Shown piece after piece: positions 1 to 11,570 of a DNA stretch of 64,000 nucleotides; within the stretch, counting starts at the first letter, position 1, and each line of letters begins with the position of its first letter. The stretch spans positions 1 through 64,000 of the forward strand of contig NZ_JAMOII010000005.1 in assembly GCF_024448985.1 (NCBI RefSeq), in the 5' to 3' direction. Both the position numbers and the translations under genes were made by a program. Under the pieces are notes generated by a model, which saw only the letters and a list, made by a program, of their open reading frames with translations, made no database searches and was not told where the DNA came from. The DNA is from Stutzerimonas stutzeri. Lineage in GTDB: Bacteria > Pseudomonadota > Gammaproteobacteria > Pseudomonadales > Pseudomonadaceae.

Positions 1-363
1 GGTGTGTACGACGTTTTCGCCCTTCGGGTAGTAATACAGCCGATACTCAGCCAGGTTGATCACGATGCCCTCCCGCGGCCCAGGCGGAAGAATGAAGCGC
101 GTCGGCAGAATGATGTCGGTACCTTCACCCGGCAGCCATGGATCGACGCCCGGATTAGCCGCAACCAGCTCCAGATAGCCCAGATCATGCGTCTCGCCCA
201 AAGCCGCGAAGGTGTCCTCGTATTTGGCCTTGATGACTTGGATCTGCCCAACCACGTCTTCGCCTTCCGGGGGCAACGGCAACTCCAGCGCAGCAGAGCG
301 GCCAGCCAACAGCAACGCAGCGAAGGACAAACAGGAGGCGACTACAGACGCACGCGAGAGCAT
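1..363 (-). CDS. L,D-transpeptidase (YkuD/ErfK family), N-terminal part only
   Basis: The first 121 codons are in the window and the gene continues past its left edge. The protein starts with a signal peptide (hydrophobic to about residue 25, ending SAALE). A LysM-like stretch follows at about 38-92, with a GVDPWLPGEGT motif and then ILPTRFILP. The beginning of the YkuD catalytic domain is at GIVINLAEYRLYYYP. Family members cross-link peptidoglycan or attach lipoprotein to it in the periplasm. The catalytic Cys/His region is outside the window. The ATG at 363 has an AGGAA ribosome site. Family assignment is firm; substrate is not known. Confidence 0.85.
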   Translation of the reverse strand, partial: MLSRASVVASCLSFAALLLAGRSAALELPLPPEGEDVVGQIQVIKAKYEDTFAALGETHDLGYLELVAANPGVDPWLPGEGTDIILPTRFILPPGPREGIVINLAEYRLYYYPKGENVVHT

Positions 364-429
364 CAGGTGTTCCTTGAAAAATTGATTGTGTTGCCGGCGA
401 TTGTACTCGAAGCGACGGCGGCAGCCGAG

Positions 430-711
430 CTACCAGGCGCTAACGGCAGACGGGAGGCCTTTGCGCTGCGCGCCCAGCGCGTCGCGGCATGCCGGACAGA
501 GCTGGCGACTCTTGAGAGTAGAGCGCTCGACATCCTGCCAATGTGGTCGCGCAGGCAAAAAACCGCCGCAGAGCGTACGGTCGCCCCGGCCACTCAATTC
601 GAGCTGACGCAGCGCAAGATGCAGACGATTCTCGCGACAGGCGAAAAGGTCGAACTGCTCGTCCGGGACGATGAGGCGATAGGCAAATAGGGTCCAGGCT
701 GGGCGCGGCAT
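430..711 (-). CDS. Small conserved-type hypothetical protein with a CxxC motif
   Basis: This 93-residue protein begins MPRPAWTLFAYRL and ends after an LCPACRDAL segment, with further cysteines at FACRENR and TLCGGF. The spacing could suit a small zinc-binding fold, but that is inference. The ATG at 711 is preceded by GGAG seven bases upstream, and I prefer it to the longer reading from 759, which lacks a good ribosome site. It lies between the L,D-transpeptidase gene and tesA on the same strand. I recall a hypothetical gene at this place in P. aeruginosa. Function unknown. Confidence 0.6.
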   Translation of the reverse strand: MPRPAWTLFAYRLIVPDEQFDLFACRENRLHLALRQLELSGRGDRTLCGGFLPARPHWQDVERSTLKSRQLCPACRDALGAQRKGLPSAVSAW

Positions 712-755
712 CTGAGGCTCCAATCGAGGGCCGCGACAGTAGCCGCGCGCGCACC

Positions 756-1361
756 TCAAAGCAAGGGTTCGAGCACTGGCCAGACGTTATTCAGCAGCCT
801 CTGCTGCGCGGCAGCCGTAGGGTGGATGCGATCGGACTGCATCATGCCCTCGACCCCGCCTACGCCCTCAAGAAAAAACGGCACGTAAGGTAATTCTTTT
901 TCCTCGGCAAGCGAGTCGAACGCCCGGGCGAACGCCGTGGTGTAACGCTGCCCAAGGTTGGGCGGCAAACGCATGCCGAGCAATACGACCTTGGCGTTTG
1001 CCTTTCGCGATTGCTCAACCATCGCCGCGAGATTCTCTTTCAGCTGCGCTGGTGATTGCCCGCGCAGACCATCGTTGCCACCCAGCTCCAGAATAACCAC
1101 CTCGGGGCCATGCTCCTTGAGCAGCGTGGGCAGTCTGGCCAGCCCACCAGCACTGGTGTCGCCACTGATCGAGGCGTTCACCACCCGATAATCCCCCCCT
1201 TCTGTATCAAGGCGTTGCTGAAGCATATGTACCCAGCCCTGGCTGGTTTCCAGCCCAAAAGCAGCGCTGATACTATCCCCGACCACCAACACCGTTCCCG
1301 CCAAGGCTCCCTGAGCCCAGCACAACAGCACTAGAACTCCATATTTCAGCCAATTTCGCAT
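756..1361 (-). CDS. tesA: TesA, periplasmic arylesterase / lysophospholipase (SGNH hydrolase)
   Basis: This 201-residue protein has a signal peptide (ending about residue 21) and the SGNH blocks in order: GDS with catalytic Ser30, GGNDGLRG with the block-III Asn, and DRIHPT with Asp177 and His180. The family hydrolyses aryl esters, acyl thioesters and lysophospholipids in the periplasm. The ATG at 1361 has GGAG on its own strand. It is only ten bases from the divergent ybbA start, the same arrangement as in other proteobacteria. The length matches P. aeruginosa TesA as I recall it. Confidence 0.95.
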   Translation of the reverse strand: MRNWLKYGVLVLLCWAQGALAGTVLVVGDSISAAFGLETSQGWVHMLQQRLDTEGGDYRVVNASISGDTSAGGLARLPTLLKEHGPEVVILELGGNDGLRGQSPAQLKENLAAMVEQSRKANAKVVLLGMRLPPNLGQRYTTAFARAFDSLAEEKELPYVPFFLEGVGGVEGMMQSDRIHPTAAAQQRLLNNVWPVLEPLL

Positions 1362-1371
1362 CGGAATCTCC
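1362..1371. promoter_or_regulatory. Ten-base divergent spacer that serves as ribosome site on both strands
   Basis: Only CGGAATCTCC separates the tesA start codon (minus strand) from the ybbA start codon (plus strand). It reads GGAATCTCC on plus and GGAGATTCC on minus, so the same bases supply a GGA-type ribosome site in each direction. Both promoters must therefore lie inside the opposite gene. Confidence 0.7.
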
Positions 1372-2058
1372 ATGAGCGCCAGCATTCTCTACGCCCGGAA
1401 CCTTAGCAAAGCGGTACCCAGCGCGGAAGGCGAGCTGGCGATACTCGACGATGTGTCCCTGAGTCTGAACAAGGGCGACAGCCTGGCCATCGTTGGCACT
1501 TCAGGTTCCGGCAAGTCGACCCTGCTCGGCCTGCTCGCCGGTCTGGACCTCCCCAGTTCGGGCGAGGTGCGTTTGGTTGACCATTCATTAACAGAGCTGG
1601 ACGAAGATCAGCGCGCCAGGGTGCGTGCTGAACATGTCGGCTTCGTTTTCCAGTCGTTTCAACTGCTCGACAGCCTCAATGCGCTGGAGAACGTCATGCT
1701 CCCGCTGGAGTTGCATGGCCGCCGCGACGCCCAGACGAAGGCGACCGAGCTGCTCGAACGAGTCGGCCTCGGCGCTCGCCTGCATCACTATCCCAGGCAG
1801 TTGTCTGGCGGCGAACAGCAACGCGTCGCGGTCGCCCGCGCCTTCGCCGCGGAACCCAAAATACTGTTTGCCGACGAGCCGACCGGCAATCTCGATAGCC
1901 ACACCGGTGCGAACATTACCGAACTGCTTTTCGAACTGAATCGGGAGCGCGGAACGACACTCGTGCTGGTCACCCATGACGAACGGTTGGCACAGCGCTG
2001 CCAGCACCTGCTCCGCCTGGAAGGCGGTCGCGAACTTCGCGACGAGCAGACCCGATGA
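1372..2058 (+). CDS. ybbA: YbbA-type ABC transporter ATP-binding protein (LolD-like)
   Basis: This 228-residue ATPase has Walker [10 protein letters not shown] at 42-50, signature LSGGEQQ at 144-150 and Walker B ILFADEP at 164-170, followed by a D-loop and a TLVLVTHD H-loop. It belongs to the MacB/LolD type of ATPase that works with long FtsX-like permeases. It overlaps the next gene by four bases (ATGA), so the two are translationally coupled. In E. coli the pair is ybbA-ybbP beside tesA. The transported substrate is not settled. Confidence 0.92.
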   Translation: MSASILYARNLSKAVPSAEGELAILDDVSLSLNKGDSLAIVGTSGSGKSTLLGLLAGLDLPSSGEVRLVDHSLTELDEDQRARVRAEHVGFVFQSFQLLDSLNALENVMLPLELHGRRDAQTKATELLERVGLGARLHHYPRQLSGGEQQRVAVARAFAAEPKILFADEPTGNLDSHTGANITELLFELNRERGTTLVLVTHDERLAQRCQHLLRLEGGRELRDEQTR

Positions 2059-4556
2059 AGCGCGTGCCCGCCAGCCGACTGGCTGCCCTGGCGCTGCGCC
2101 AACTGTTACGGGACGCTCGCGCTGGAGAGCTGCGCGTGTTGTTTTTCGCGCTATTGATTGCAGTCGCGGCCAGCACCGCCATCGGCTATTTCGGCGCACG
2201 CCTGAACGATGCGATGCTGCTGCGCGCCACTGAGTTTCTGGGTGCCGATCTGGTCTTGCGAGGCAGCGAACCCGCCGAGCCAGCCCAGGTTGAGGCGGGC
2301 CTCCGCCTTCAGCTCGACCATTCTGGTGTTGTGGAGTTTTCCAGCGTTGTCGCGACCGATGACAACCTGCAACTGACTAGCGTCAAGGCCGCCGACAGTA
2401 ATTACCCACTGCGCGGCGAACTGCGCAGCGCAGCCGCGCCTTATCAACCGGAACAAGCCGGCCCCGGCCCGCAGCCGGGCGAAGCCTGGGCCGAAGCGCG
2501 CCTGTTCGCCGCGCTCGACCTGCAGATCGGCGACTACATCGAAGTCGGCAACAAGCCATTGCAGCTGACTCGGGTGCTGACTTACGAACCGGACCGAGTC
2601 GGAGATTTCTACAGCCTGACCCCTCGCGTCTTGATGCACCTCGACGATCTGAATGCAACCGGCGTCGTGCAGCCTGGTAGCCGCGTACGTTATCGCGAAC
2701 TCTGGCGCGGCTCGGCGACTCAGCTCAAAGCCTATGAAGAGGCGATTAAACCTGAGCTGCAAGCGCATCAACGCATCGAGACAGCCAAGGACGGCAATCG
2801 CCAGATCGGTGGCGCCTTGGGGCGCGCCGAGCGCTACCTGAACCTGGCCAGCTTGGCCGCAGTGCTGCTTGCCGGTGTCGCGGTAGCCTTGTCGGCTGCT
2901 CGTTTCGCTGCTCGCCGCTTCGACGCCAGCGCCCTGCTGCGCTGCCTTGGGCTGTCCCGGCGCGAGGCGCTGATGCTCTACACATTGCAGTTGGGTTATC
3001 TAGGCCTGGTTGCCAGCGTAGCTGGCGCATTGTTGGGGTGGGCGGCTCAACATGGTCTGTTTTTCCTACTTCGCGATCTTGTAGTCAGCGAAGTGCCGCC
3101 GGCCACGCTCTGGCCAGCTCTGGCGGGGATCGCGACCGGCTTGGTCGCCCTGGCTGGTTTCGCCTTGCCGCCGCTGGCTGCGTTAGGCCGCGTGCCGCCA
3201 CTGCGGGTGCTGCGCCGTGACATGTTGCCGGTCCCGCCTAGTTCCTGGCTGGTGTATGGAGCCGCAGTGTTAGCTCTCGGGCTGATCATGTGGCGCCTGA
3301 GCCTGGACTTGCAGATCACCCTGGCATTACTGGGTGGCGGACTGCTGGCCACTCTCGTACTCGGCGGACTGCTGTTACTGGCGCTGCGCGGATTGCGCCG
3401 CACCCTTTCGGGCGCCTCGCTGCGATGGCGTCTGGGTCTTGGACAGCTGCTTCGCCATCCGCTTGCCGCAGCCGGCCAATCACTGGCCTTTGGGCTGATC
3501 CTGCTGGCCATGGCGCTGATTGCACTGCTGCGCGGCGAATTGCTCGATACCTGGCAAGACCAGCTACCGGACGACGCACCCAACCACTTCGTGCTTAACA
3601 TCCTGCCGGCTGACCGCGATGCGTTCGCCGAACGTATCGAGAGCCTGTCGGATCACAGCGCACCCTTGTATCCAGTGGTGCCTGGTCGCCTGGTCGCGAT
3701 CAACGGTAAACCGGTGCGCCAGCTGGTCAGCAAGGAAAGCCAGGGTGAGCGAGCGATTCGCCGGGACCTGAGCCTGACCTGGGCGGCTGAGCTCCCATCC
3801 GACAATCATCTGACCGCAGGCCACTGGTGGGACGGCAAACGCAGCGAGCTGCCGGGCGTCTCTGTCGAAGCCGAGTTGGCCGAAAGTCTGCAAGTGAAGC
3901 TAGGCGACCGACTCAGCTTCACGGTCGGCGGGCTGACCCGAGACGTCAGCGTGACCAGCCTGCGCGAGGTCAACTGGGACAGCTTCCAGCCTAACTTCTA
4001 CATGATCTTCGAACCAGACACCTTGCAGGACGTGCCCGCAACCTACATGACCAGCTTTCATCTGCCCGAAGGCAAGGACCGTGAACTGGTGCAGCTGGCA
4101 CGAGATTTCCCGTCGGCGACGATATTGCAAGTCGAGGCCTTGCTCAGTCAGCTGCGCAGCATCCTGGCGCAGGTTTCGCTCGCGGTGGAATACGTGCTGA
4201 TGTTCGTTCTGGCGGCAGGCCTGGCGGTACTGTTCGCTGGGCTGCAGGCGACCCTGGACGAGCGCATCCGCCAAGGGGCCCTTCTGCGCGCACTGGGAGC
4301 AGAACGCAAATTGTTGCTCAAAGCCAGGCGTGCTGAGTTCGGCGTGCTCGGCGCCGCCAGCGGCCTGCTTGCGGCATTGGGCTGCGAATTGGTCAGCGCC
4401 CTGCTCTACCACTTCGTTTTCGACTTGCGCTGGGAACCCCATCCCTGGCTCTTGTTGCTGCCATTGATCGGCGCGCTGCTGGTCGGTTCGGCTGGCGTAA
4501 TAGGCACGCGCCGAGCATTGAACGCCAGCCCGCTAAGTGTGCTTCGCGAAAGCTAA
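2055..4556 (+). CDS. ybbP: YbbP-type FtsX-like ABC permease, large
   Basis: This 833-residue inner-membrane protein starts with an N-terminal membrane helix ([18 protein letters not shown]), then has a periplasmic domain of about 200 residues, a core of several helices (about 265-510), a second periplasmic domain and a C-terminal FtsX-like domain with three helices. This is the two-module plan of YbbP/LolC-like permeases. It is translated directly from the end of ybbA. I recall the P. aeruginosa counterpart as a predicted permease of unknown substrate, so an envelope export role is inferred from family only. Confidence 0.9.
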   Translation: MKRVPASRLAALALRQLLRDARAGELRVLFFALLIAVAASTAIGYFGARLNDAMLLRATEFLGADLVLRGSEPAEPAQVEAGLRLQLDHSGVVEFSSVVATDDNLQLTSVKAADSNYPLRGELRSAAAPYQPEQAGPGPQPGEAWAEARLFAALDLQIGDYIEVGNKPLQLTRVLTYEPDRVGDFYSLTPRVLMHLDDLNATGVVQPGSRVRYRELWRGSATQLKAYEEAIKPELQAHQRIETAKDGNRQIGGALGRAERYLNLASLAAVLLAGVAVALSAARFAARRFDASALLRCLGLSRREALMLYTLQLGYLGLVASVAGALLGWAAQHGLFFLLRDLVVSEVPPATLWPALAGIATGLVALAGFALPPLAALGRVPPLRVLRRDMLPVPPSSWLVYGAAVLALGLIMWRLSLDLQITLALLGGGLLATLVLGGLLLLALRGLRRTLSGASLRWRLGLGQLLRHPLAAAGQSLAFGLILLAMALIALLRGELLDTWQDQLPDDAPNHFVLNILPADRDAFAERIESLSDHSAPLYPVVPGRLVAINGKPVRQLVSKESQGERAIRRDLSLTWAAELPSDNHLTAGHWWDGKRSELPGVSVEAELAESLQVKLGDRLSFTVGGLTRDVSVTSLREVNWDSFQPNFYMIFEPDTLQDVPATYMTSFHLPEGKDRELVQLARDFPSATILQVEALLSQLRSILAQVSLAVEYVLMFVLAAGLAVLFAGLQATLDERIRQGALLRALGAERKLLLKARRAEFGVLGAASGLLAALGCELVSALLYHFVFDLRWEPHPWLLLLPLIGALLVGSAGVIGTRRALNASPLSVLRES

Positions 4557-4612
4557 GCCAGCGAAGCACAAGTGCTTTTAGAATGTGCCTTTCTTGCCTT
4601 ACCGGATAACCC

Positions 4613-5110
4613 ATGAGCCGCTATCGTCCTCCCCGCCCCGCCGGCACACCACTAATCACGCCCGAGGGGGAGGCACGGCTGCGTGCCGAGCTGCACGAGC
4701 TTTGGCATGTCAGGCGTCCGCAAGTCACCCAAGCGGTTAGCGAAGCGGCGGCACAGGGCGACCGCTCCGAAAATGCCGAATACACCTACGGCAAGAAAAT
4801 GCTGAGGGAGATAGACAGCCGGGTGCGCTTTCTCACGAAACGATTAGAAAAGCTCAAGGTAGTCAGCCAGAAGCCGAGCGACCCGAACAAAGTGTACTTT
4901 GGCGCCTGGGTGACGGTAGAAGACGAAGAAGGTGAACAGGCCCGCTACCGCATCGTCGGACCGGACGAACTAGATCTGCGCCAAGGCTTGATCAGCATTG
5001 ATTCTCCGTTGGCCAGAGCATTGGTGGGCAAAGCACTGGATGCCGAGGTGCAGGTGCAAACGCCAACCGGCCCGAAACTTTGGTACATAATCGGCATCGC
5101 CTATCCATGA
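4613..5110 (+). CDS. greB: Transcription elongation factor GreB
   Basis: This 165-residue protein has the GreA/GreB coiled-coil N-terminus, including the motif [14 protein letters not shown] whose acidic tip stimulates transcript cleavage in backtracked RNA polymerase, and a C-terminal FKBP-like domain ending [14 protein letters not shown]. The YGKK after SENAEY and the basic start ([11 protein letters not shown]) favour GreB over GreA. It stands alone 56 bases after ybbP on the same strand. Confidence 0.93.
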   Translation: MSRYRPPRPAGTPLITPEGEARLRAELHELWHVRRPQVTQAVSEAAAQGDRSENAEYTYGKKMLREIDSRVRFLTKRLEKLKVVSQKPSDPNKVYFGAWVTVEDEEGEQARYRIVGPDELDLRQGLISIDSPLARALVGKALDAEVQVQTPTGPKLWYIIGIAYP

Positions 5111-6350
<1,240 letters not shown>

Positions 6351-6356
6351 GCTGCG

Positions 6357-6378
6357 GCCGGGGCCAATCGGCCCCGGC
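6357..6378 (+). other. Perfect 9-bp stem-loop between lipA and its foldase gene
   Basis: GCCGGGGCC, loop AATC, GGCCCCGGC. There is no following T run, so it is probably not a full terminator. It could protect the 3' end of lipA mRNA or reduce read-through into the foldase gene. Confidence 0.6.
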
Positions 6379-6397
6379 ACTGACACAAGGCATATCG

Positions 6398-7408
6398 ATG
6401 AAAAAACTTTCGATCTTGTTCGTTCTCGCTGTGGCCATTGGCGTCCTGGTCGATTGGCGTAGTAAGGCTGAGCCGGCCTCCGCAACGCCTGAGCTACCGC
6501 TCGCCAAATTATCCGCACCGACCCAGACAAGAAGCCTCCCGCCGGCCCAACCGGCGGTGCAAACCCAGGCAAACCCCCGCCTACCGGCCTCCTTCGCCGG
6601 CACCGAAATCGATGGTCAACTTCGAACGGATTCCCACGGCGAGCTGATCATCGACGGCGATATCCGTCGTGTCTTCGACTATTTCCTGGCCTCGATTGGT
6701 GAGGAGTCGATCGAGGCCAGCGTTACCCGCCTGCGTCGCTATCTGGAAGAGAAGCTTTCGCAGCCCGCTGAAGGCCAGGCATTGCGCCTGCTGGGCCAGT
6801 ACCTCGACTACAAGCGGCGACTGCTAATACTTGAAAAGGACCATGCGCAACTGGCCGATCTGAATGCCATGCGCGAACGGCTGAGTGCGGTTCGGCAACT
6901 GCGCGCCGGAATATTCGACGACCACGTCCATCAGGCGTTCTTCAAGCTGGATGAAGCCAGCGATAGTTTCACGCTGGATAGGCTGGCAATTCGTCATGAT
7001 CGAACCCTGGATGCGGCCGCGAAAGGCGCCGCCATCGACCGTCTGCAAGCCAGCTTGCCGGCCGAATTGCTGGATACGCTCGTTCCCCGACTGCAGAACG
7101 AGCTACGCGAGCAGACACAAGCGCTGCAAGCCAGCGGCGCCACCGCCGGGGAGTTGCGTCAGCTGCGCCAGCAGTTGGTAGGCAACGCGGCAACCGAACG
7201 CCTGGAAAAGCTCGATCAAAAAAGGCAGCAATGGAAGCAACGGCTGAATGCCTATCTCGAAGAAAAAGCCCTTGTGGAAAATAGCCGCGGCCTTGGCGAG
7301 ACAGAAAAACGCACCGCCATCGAGCGCTTGGCAGCAGAGCGTTTCGATGAAAACGAACGCAAGCGCCTATTGGTCGCTGGACAGTCAGTAATCGAAAGAA
7401 GCGACTAG
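6398..7408 (+). CDS. lifO: Lipase-specific foldase (lipase chaperone, Lif/LipH)
   Basis: This 336-residue protein has an N-terminal membrane anchor (about residues 4-19) and a Pro/Ala-rich linker. The steric chaperone domain follows, with the family pattern around DGDIRRVFDYFLASIGE, close to the conserved RxxFDY(F/C)LSxxGE motif. The rest is long charged helices. It folds LipA in the periplasm before secretion. It lies 47 bases after lipA on the same strand, the usual lipase operon. Confidence 0.93.
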   Translation: MKKLSILFVLAVAIGVLVDWRSKAEPASATPELPLAKLSAPTQTRSLPPAQPAVQTQANPRLPASFAGTEIDGQLRTDSHGELIIDGDIRRVFDYFLASIGEESIEASVTRLRRYLEEKLSQPAEGQALRLLGQYLDYKRRLLILEKDHAQLADLNAMRERLSAVRQLRAGIFDDHVHQAFFKLDEASDSFTLDRLAIRHDRTLDAAAKGAAIDRLQASLPAELLDTLVPRLQNELREQTQALQASGATAGELRQLRQQLVGNAATERLEKLDQKRQQWKQRLNAYLEEKALVENSRGLGETEKRTAIERLAAERFDENERKRLLVAGQSVIERSD

Positions 7409-7499
7409 CCACTTCTGGAAACAGGACTGGCAAAGCGCTCGGTTGGCGTAATGCTGTTCACTCAGGCAAATCTGCGTTTCAGGCAGGCCTGCGGCCTGT

Positions 7500-7579
7500 A
7501 TTCGCCGCGAGGGCGCGCCTCCCACTGGAGCCGCAGAATGCGACCGCTGCTTCGTGGGAGCCCCGACTTCGGGGCGAAT
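7500..7579. repeat. REP-like inverted pair
   Basis: Two diverged copies face each other: 7500-7525 (ATTCGCCGCGAGGGCGCGCC then TCCCAC) and 7554-7579 (GTGGGAGCCCCGACTTCGGG then GCGAAT). They sit between the convergent ends of the foldase and transglycosylase genes. A further copy is at 53482-53507. Confidence 0.7.
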
Positions 7580-7600
7580 GACTTAACTGAACAGCGTTAC

Positions 7601-9007
7601 TCAATTGGCGGCGCTTTGCGGCCCGCCTTCGAGCAGATAGCGCTCGCGCGTATAGGCCAGGTAGTACTTGTTCACCGCGTTGACGTAGCTGACCACGCCC
7701 ATGCCCATGGTTTCCATGGCGATCCGTTCGACCTGAAAAAACCATTGGTCAGGGTTCAGCCCACGTCGGCGGGCCTCGGCCCGCATGCTTTGCACCCGCT
7801 GAGGCCCCATGTTGTAGGCAGCCAGGACGAACGCCATGCGTTCGCGCTCGTTCAGCCTGGGGCTGGCGAAGAATTCGCGACGGATGTTGGCCAGGTACTT
7901 CGCGCTGGCCAATACATTGTTGTCCAGCTTGCCGATGTCGCTGACGCCCATGCTGCGGGCGGTGGCCGGGGTAACCTGCATGAGCCCGGTGGCACCGGAT
8001 GCGCCCCGAGCCGCCGGGTTGAGGGTCGACTCCTTGAACGCGAGCGCAGCCAAGTTGAGCCAATCCATATCCTGCTGCTGAGCATGCCGCTGCAGGGTCG
8101 GACGCACCTTCTCCAGGCGCTGTCGCCCGACGCGATCGAGCGGATACTGCACCCGATAGAGGCGCCGATAAACCCGAACGAAAGCGGCGTCCTGATTATC
8201 CGGCGCACTGTAGCCCTTGAGGAAGCGATCGACATTTGCGCGCAACGTACTCGCCTCCTTTCGCATGAACCAGTGCATATCGGCGCGCTTACCCAGCGTC
8301 AGCTGCGATTCGATGCGCAGCTTCGGCAGCACTTTTGCCCAACGTTCGGCGATGGTCTGCTCGACCACAGACGCCGGGTAGACGCCGGCCTGCACCATCT
8401 CCAGCACATCCTCCACGGCAAGCGTTGGGTCGACCCACTCGACTGCAATCGGCGCGCGCCCAGCCTGCATCAAGCCTTGGTTGACGGCTTCCAGCGCAGC
8501 GCCGGCAGCGCTGCCGGCCGGTAGTGCCAGGCTACGCCCCGACAACTGCTCGAAGCTTTTATAGCGATGGCCGCCCTGTCGACCCACCAGCACCATCGGA
8601 ACCTCGTCGACAACAGCCCGACTGCGACTTACCCTGTGCATCGCTCCAAGCTCGAGGAGCTCTCCGGGTGCAACCAGATCACCCTCGCCTCTTTGCAGCG
8701 CGCCAAGCAACTGGTCTTTGGCTTTCGGAATGATTTCCAGGGTGATCGACGAACCCTTCGAACCGCGATTGAGAAACTGCTCGAATGCACGCAAACGCAC
8801 ATATTCGACACCTATGGCTTCTCCCTTGACCTCGCCCGAGCTGTTGCGACTCTGATTGACTAGGACACGCAACGTCCCACTGCGGCGAATCTCGGCCAGA
8901 TCGCGCACCGTCTCCGTCGGCTGCCATGCCTGCGGGCCAACCACGCGCGCAGCGGCTGGCCAGGATGCAAGCATCAGCAGCCACAGCAGGGGCAATAGAC
9001 GGATCAT
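7601..9007 (-). CDS. MltF-like membrane-bound lytic murein transglycosylase
   Basis: This 468-residue protein has a signal peptide (MIRLLPLLWLLMLASWPAAA). An extracellular solute-binding-type domain follows (about 43-285), then a lytic transglycosylase SLT domain (about 315-460). The catalytic Glu is Glu326 in AFKESTLNP, followed by GASGATGLMQVTPATA and AYNMGPQRV. This two-domain plan is that of MltF. No lipobox Cys is seen, so it may be periplasmic rather than a lipoprotein. I recall a gene of this type next to the lipase operon in P. aeruginosa, and it is separate from the main mltF there. The ATG at 9007 is chosen because it directly starts the signal peptide. Confidence 0.88.
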   Translation of the reverse strand: MIRLLPLLWLLMLASWPAAARVVGPQAWQPTETVRDLAEIRRSGTLRVLVNQSRNSSGEVKGEAIGVEYVRLRAFEQFLNRGSKGSSITLEIIPKAKDQLLGALQRGEGDLVAPGELLELGAMHRVSRSRAVVDEVPMVLVGRQGGHRYKSFEQLSGRSLALPAGSAAGAALEAVNQGLMQAGRAPIAVEWVDPTLAVEDVLEMVQAGVYPASVVEQTIAERWAKVLPKLRIESQLTLGKRADMHWFMRKEASTLRANVDRFLKGYSAPDNQDAAFVRVYRRLYRVQYPLDRVGRQRLEKVRPTLQRHAQQQDMDWLNLAALAFKESTLNPAARGASGATGLMQVTPATARSMGVSDIGKLDNNVLASAKYLANIRREFFASPRLNERERMAFVLAAYNMGPQRVQSMRAEARRRGLNPDQWFFQVERIAMETMGMGVVSYVNAVNKYYLAYTRERYLLEGGPQSAAN

Positions 9008-9184
9008 TCGTGATTTATACGCTCGATGGGATAACAAGCAGGAGTGGACTACCCTGCCGCAAGGTGGCGAAGGTTCTCACAGGCGTTGCCGAGCCGCCAG
9101 CGACAGCTTTTACCCAACATTAGATATCAAATCTAACTGTTTGATTTCCATTGTTATATTTTCATCTTATAAGCGAGAGGTTTC

Positions 9185-10006
9185 ATGCAGCTTGTCGATA
9201 TTGGCGTCAACCTGACCCACCCCAGCTTATCTCGCGATCCCCGCGCCATACTGGATCGCGCCTACGCGGCAGGCGTCACACAGCTGATTCTGACGGGTAC
9301 TAGCATTGATGAAAGCGAAGCGGCTCTGGCGCTCTGTCGCGAACTGGATGAAAGCCGGCAACGCTTGTTTTGCACGGCGGGCATTCATCCTCATGCTGCG
9401 AACCAGTGGATCGCTGAAACCGCCACCCAACTGAAAGGTTTACTCGCCGAACCGGAGGTTCGGGCAGTCGGTGAGTGCGGCCTGGACTTCAACCGCGACT
9501 TCTCCCCTCGCGCTCAGCAGGAGCGGGTCTTGGAAGAGCACCTGCAACTGGCAGTGGAGACCGGGCTGCCGGTGTTCCTTCATGAGCGCGACGCCGATCA
9601 GCGCTTGGTAGAGATCCTGCGACCTTTTCGCGATCAGCTCAGCGCCGCGGTCGTGCATTGCTTCACTGGCGAGAAACGCGCCCTTTACGCCTATCTGGAT
9701 CTCGACCTGCATATCGGCATCACCGGCTGGATCTGCGACGAGCGTCGCGGCACCCACCTGCATCCGCTGGTTCGCGAGATTCCTGCAGCACGACTGATGT
9801 TCGAAAGCGATGCGCCCTACCTGCTGCCCCGTACGCTACGGCCCAAACCCAAGGGTGGTCAGAACGAACCCGCTTTTCTGCCGGAGGTCTTGCGCGAGGT
9901 CGCCCGCCATCGCCGCGTAAGCGAAGAGGAACTGGCTGCCTCCAGCACCGCGTGCGCCCAGACGTTTTTTGGTATCTCGCCTCTGACTGAGTCCAAACAG
10001 CCCTAA
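9185..10006 (+). CDS. tatD: TatD-family metal-dependent 3'-5' DNase
   Basis: This 273-residue TIM-barrel hydrolase carries the TatD metal-ligand motifs in order: DIGVNLTH near the N-terminus, [24 protein letters not shown] and [12 protein letters not shown]. The C-terminal [14 protein letters not shown] segment is also typical. Members degrade DNA 3'-5' and process damaged ends. The upstream region is AT-rich and a GAGAGG ribosome site precedes the ATG. The gene follows the divergent transglycosylase gene, as I recall it in P. aeruginosa. Confidence 0.9.
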   Translation: MQLVDIGVNLTHPSLSRDPRAILDRAYAAGVTQLILTGTSIDESEAALALCRELDESRQRLFCTAGIHPHAANQWIAETATQLKGLLAEPEVRAVGECGLDFNRDFSPRAQQERVLEEHLQLAVETGLPVFLHERDADQRLVEILRPFRDQLSAAVVHCFTGEKRALYAYLDLDLHIGITGWICDERRGTHLHPLVREIPAARLMFESDAPYLLPRTLRPKPKGGQNEPAFLPEVLREVARHRRVSEEELAASSTACAQTFFGISPLTESKQP

Positions 10007-10088
10007 AGCCAGACGTTGTCCTGCCGTTATAAGAACTAGTTCTCAACGTTTTGCTAACACCTCCTGCCACTACATAAGAAGCGCGCTC

Positions 10089-11561
10089 ATGGTTCTTTGG
10101 ATTCGCGATCTTTCCCTGAAGTACAAATTCTGGGCTCTGAATATGGTGACCTTCGTCACCACCCTGTTGCTGGTGCTATTCGCGTTACAGCTAGAGCAGC
10201 GGGCACGCAGCCAAGATGCGCAGACCAGCGCCCAAGAAATGGCCAACGTGTTGCAGAGCTGGCCGCAGGAAAGCGCGCTTGCGCGGCACCCCGATCTACT
10301 GGTATTTGCGGCAGGTCAGCCGGTAGTCATCGAAGGCCAAAGCGCCGCACCGCGCCAGGGCTGGATGGACATCGATCACGACCGCTTTTTCGCGACCAAC
10401 CCGGTCATCGGCGCGCAGCTGATTGCCAGGCCAGGCGGCGAAATCCTTGCGGTTCTGGCTCGCACACCTAGCGTCTTGCAGCTGATAAAGGAGCATTTCT
10501 TCAGCTATGCGCTGGCGGTCGCTGTGCTGATGTTGGCGTTGCTGGCGGCTTCGCAGGTGATGATTCGCTTCCTCCTCAGCCATCTCAACACCTTGAAAGA
10601 CGTCATGCTGCATGTAGAGCGCAGCGGTGATCTTGCCGTACGAGTACCGCTAGAAAGCCGCGATGAAGTGGGACAGATGGCCGCCGCGTTCAATGCCATG
10701 CAGGCCGGGTACCAGCGCATCGTCGGTACGGTGACCCAGGCTGCGACACGTTTGGACGAAGGGGCCAGCCGCCTGGCTTCTAGCATGAGCGATGTTCGCC
10801 AAGGCATGCTCGGCCAAAAGAGCGAAACCGATCAGGCGGCTACCGCGATCAACGAAATGACCGCGACCGTCCACCACATCGCCGATCATGCGCGAGAAAC
10901 ACGGGACCAATCCCAGCATGCCGACCGCCTCGCAGGCGACGGGCACAGTGTCGTGTCCCGCGTCGAACGCTCCATTTCCAGCCTGTCCCAAGGCGTGCAG
11001 CAAACGGCCGAGACGATTGGCCAGCTTGCCGCCGACAGTCAGAAGATCAACGGTGTCGTCAGCGTCATTCACAGCATCGCCGAGCAGACCAACCTACTCG
11101 CGCTGAATGCAGCCATCGAAGCGGCTCGTGCCGGCGAGATGGGCCGTGGCTTCGCGGTGGTCGCCGATGAAGTGCGCAATCTGGCCAAACGCGTACAAGT
11201 CTCGACTGACGAAATCACTCAGATGATTGCCGGACTCCAGGCCATGACCCGCGATGCGGTGGAATTCATGCAGGAAAGCTCGTTGAAGGCTGATGATTGC
11301 GTGAACGAAGCTCGTGAGGCAGGACTGGCGCTGGAAGCGATCACCGCGGCTGTGGCGCAGATGCGTGAGAGCAACACGCAGATCGCTGATGCCGCAGAGC
11401 AGCAGAGCGATGTGGCCGAAGAGCTCAATCGTTCGGTGACCGGCATTCGCGACGTCACCGAACAGACCGTCACGCAGACCGCCGCTTCGGCTACTACCAG
11501 TTCAGAGCTAGCGGCGCTCTCCGGAGAGCTGAGCAAGGCGATTCAGCAATTCAAGCTATAA
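10089..11561 (+). CDS. Methyl-accepting chemotaxis protein
   Basis: This 490-residue receptor has one N-terminal membrane helix (about 14-34), a short periplasmic sensor of about 100 residues, and a second helix (about 140-163). A HAMP domain with the [16 protein letters not shown] motif and a cytoplasmic signalling domain follow. The tip is at [20 protein letters not shown] followed by [16 protein letters not shown]. The short sensor is not assigned to a known fold. It stands alone after tatD. Ligand unknown. Confidence 0.93.
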   Translation: MVLWIRDLSLKYKFWALNMVTFVTTLLLVLFALQLEQRARSQDAQTSAQEMANVLQSWPQESALARHPDLLVFAAGQPVVIEGQSAAPRQGWMDIDHDRFFATNPVIGAQLIARPGGEILAVLARTPSVLQLIKEHFFSYALAVAVLMLALLAASQVMIRFLLSHLNTLKDVMLHVERSGDLAVRVPLESRDEVGQMAAAFNAMQAGYQRIVGTVTQAATRLDEGASRLASSMSDVRQGMLGQKSETDQAATAINEMTATVHHIADHARETRDQSQHADRLAGDGHSVVSRVERSISSLSQGVQQTAETIGQLAADSQKINGVVSVIHSIAEQTNLLALNAAIEAARAGEMGRGFAVVADEVRNLAKRVQVSTDEITQMIAGLQAMTRDAVEFMQESSLKADDCVNEAREAGLALEAITAAVAQMRESNTQIADAAEQQSDVAEELNRSVTGIRDVTEQTVTQTAASATTSSELAALSGELSKAIQQFKL

Positions 11562-11570
11562 GAAATGTTA

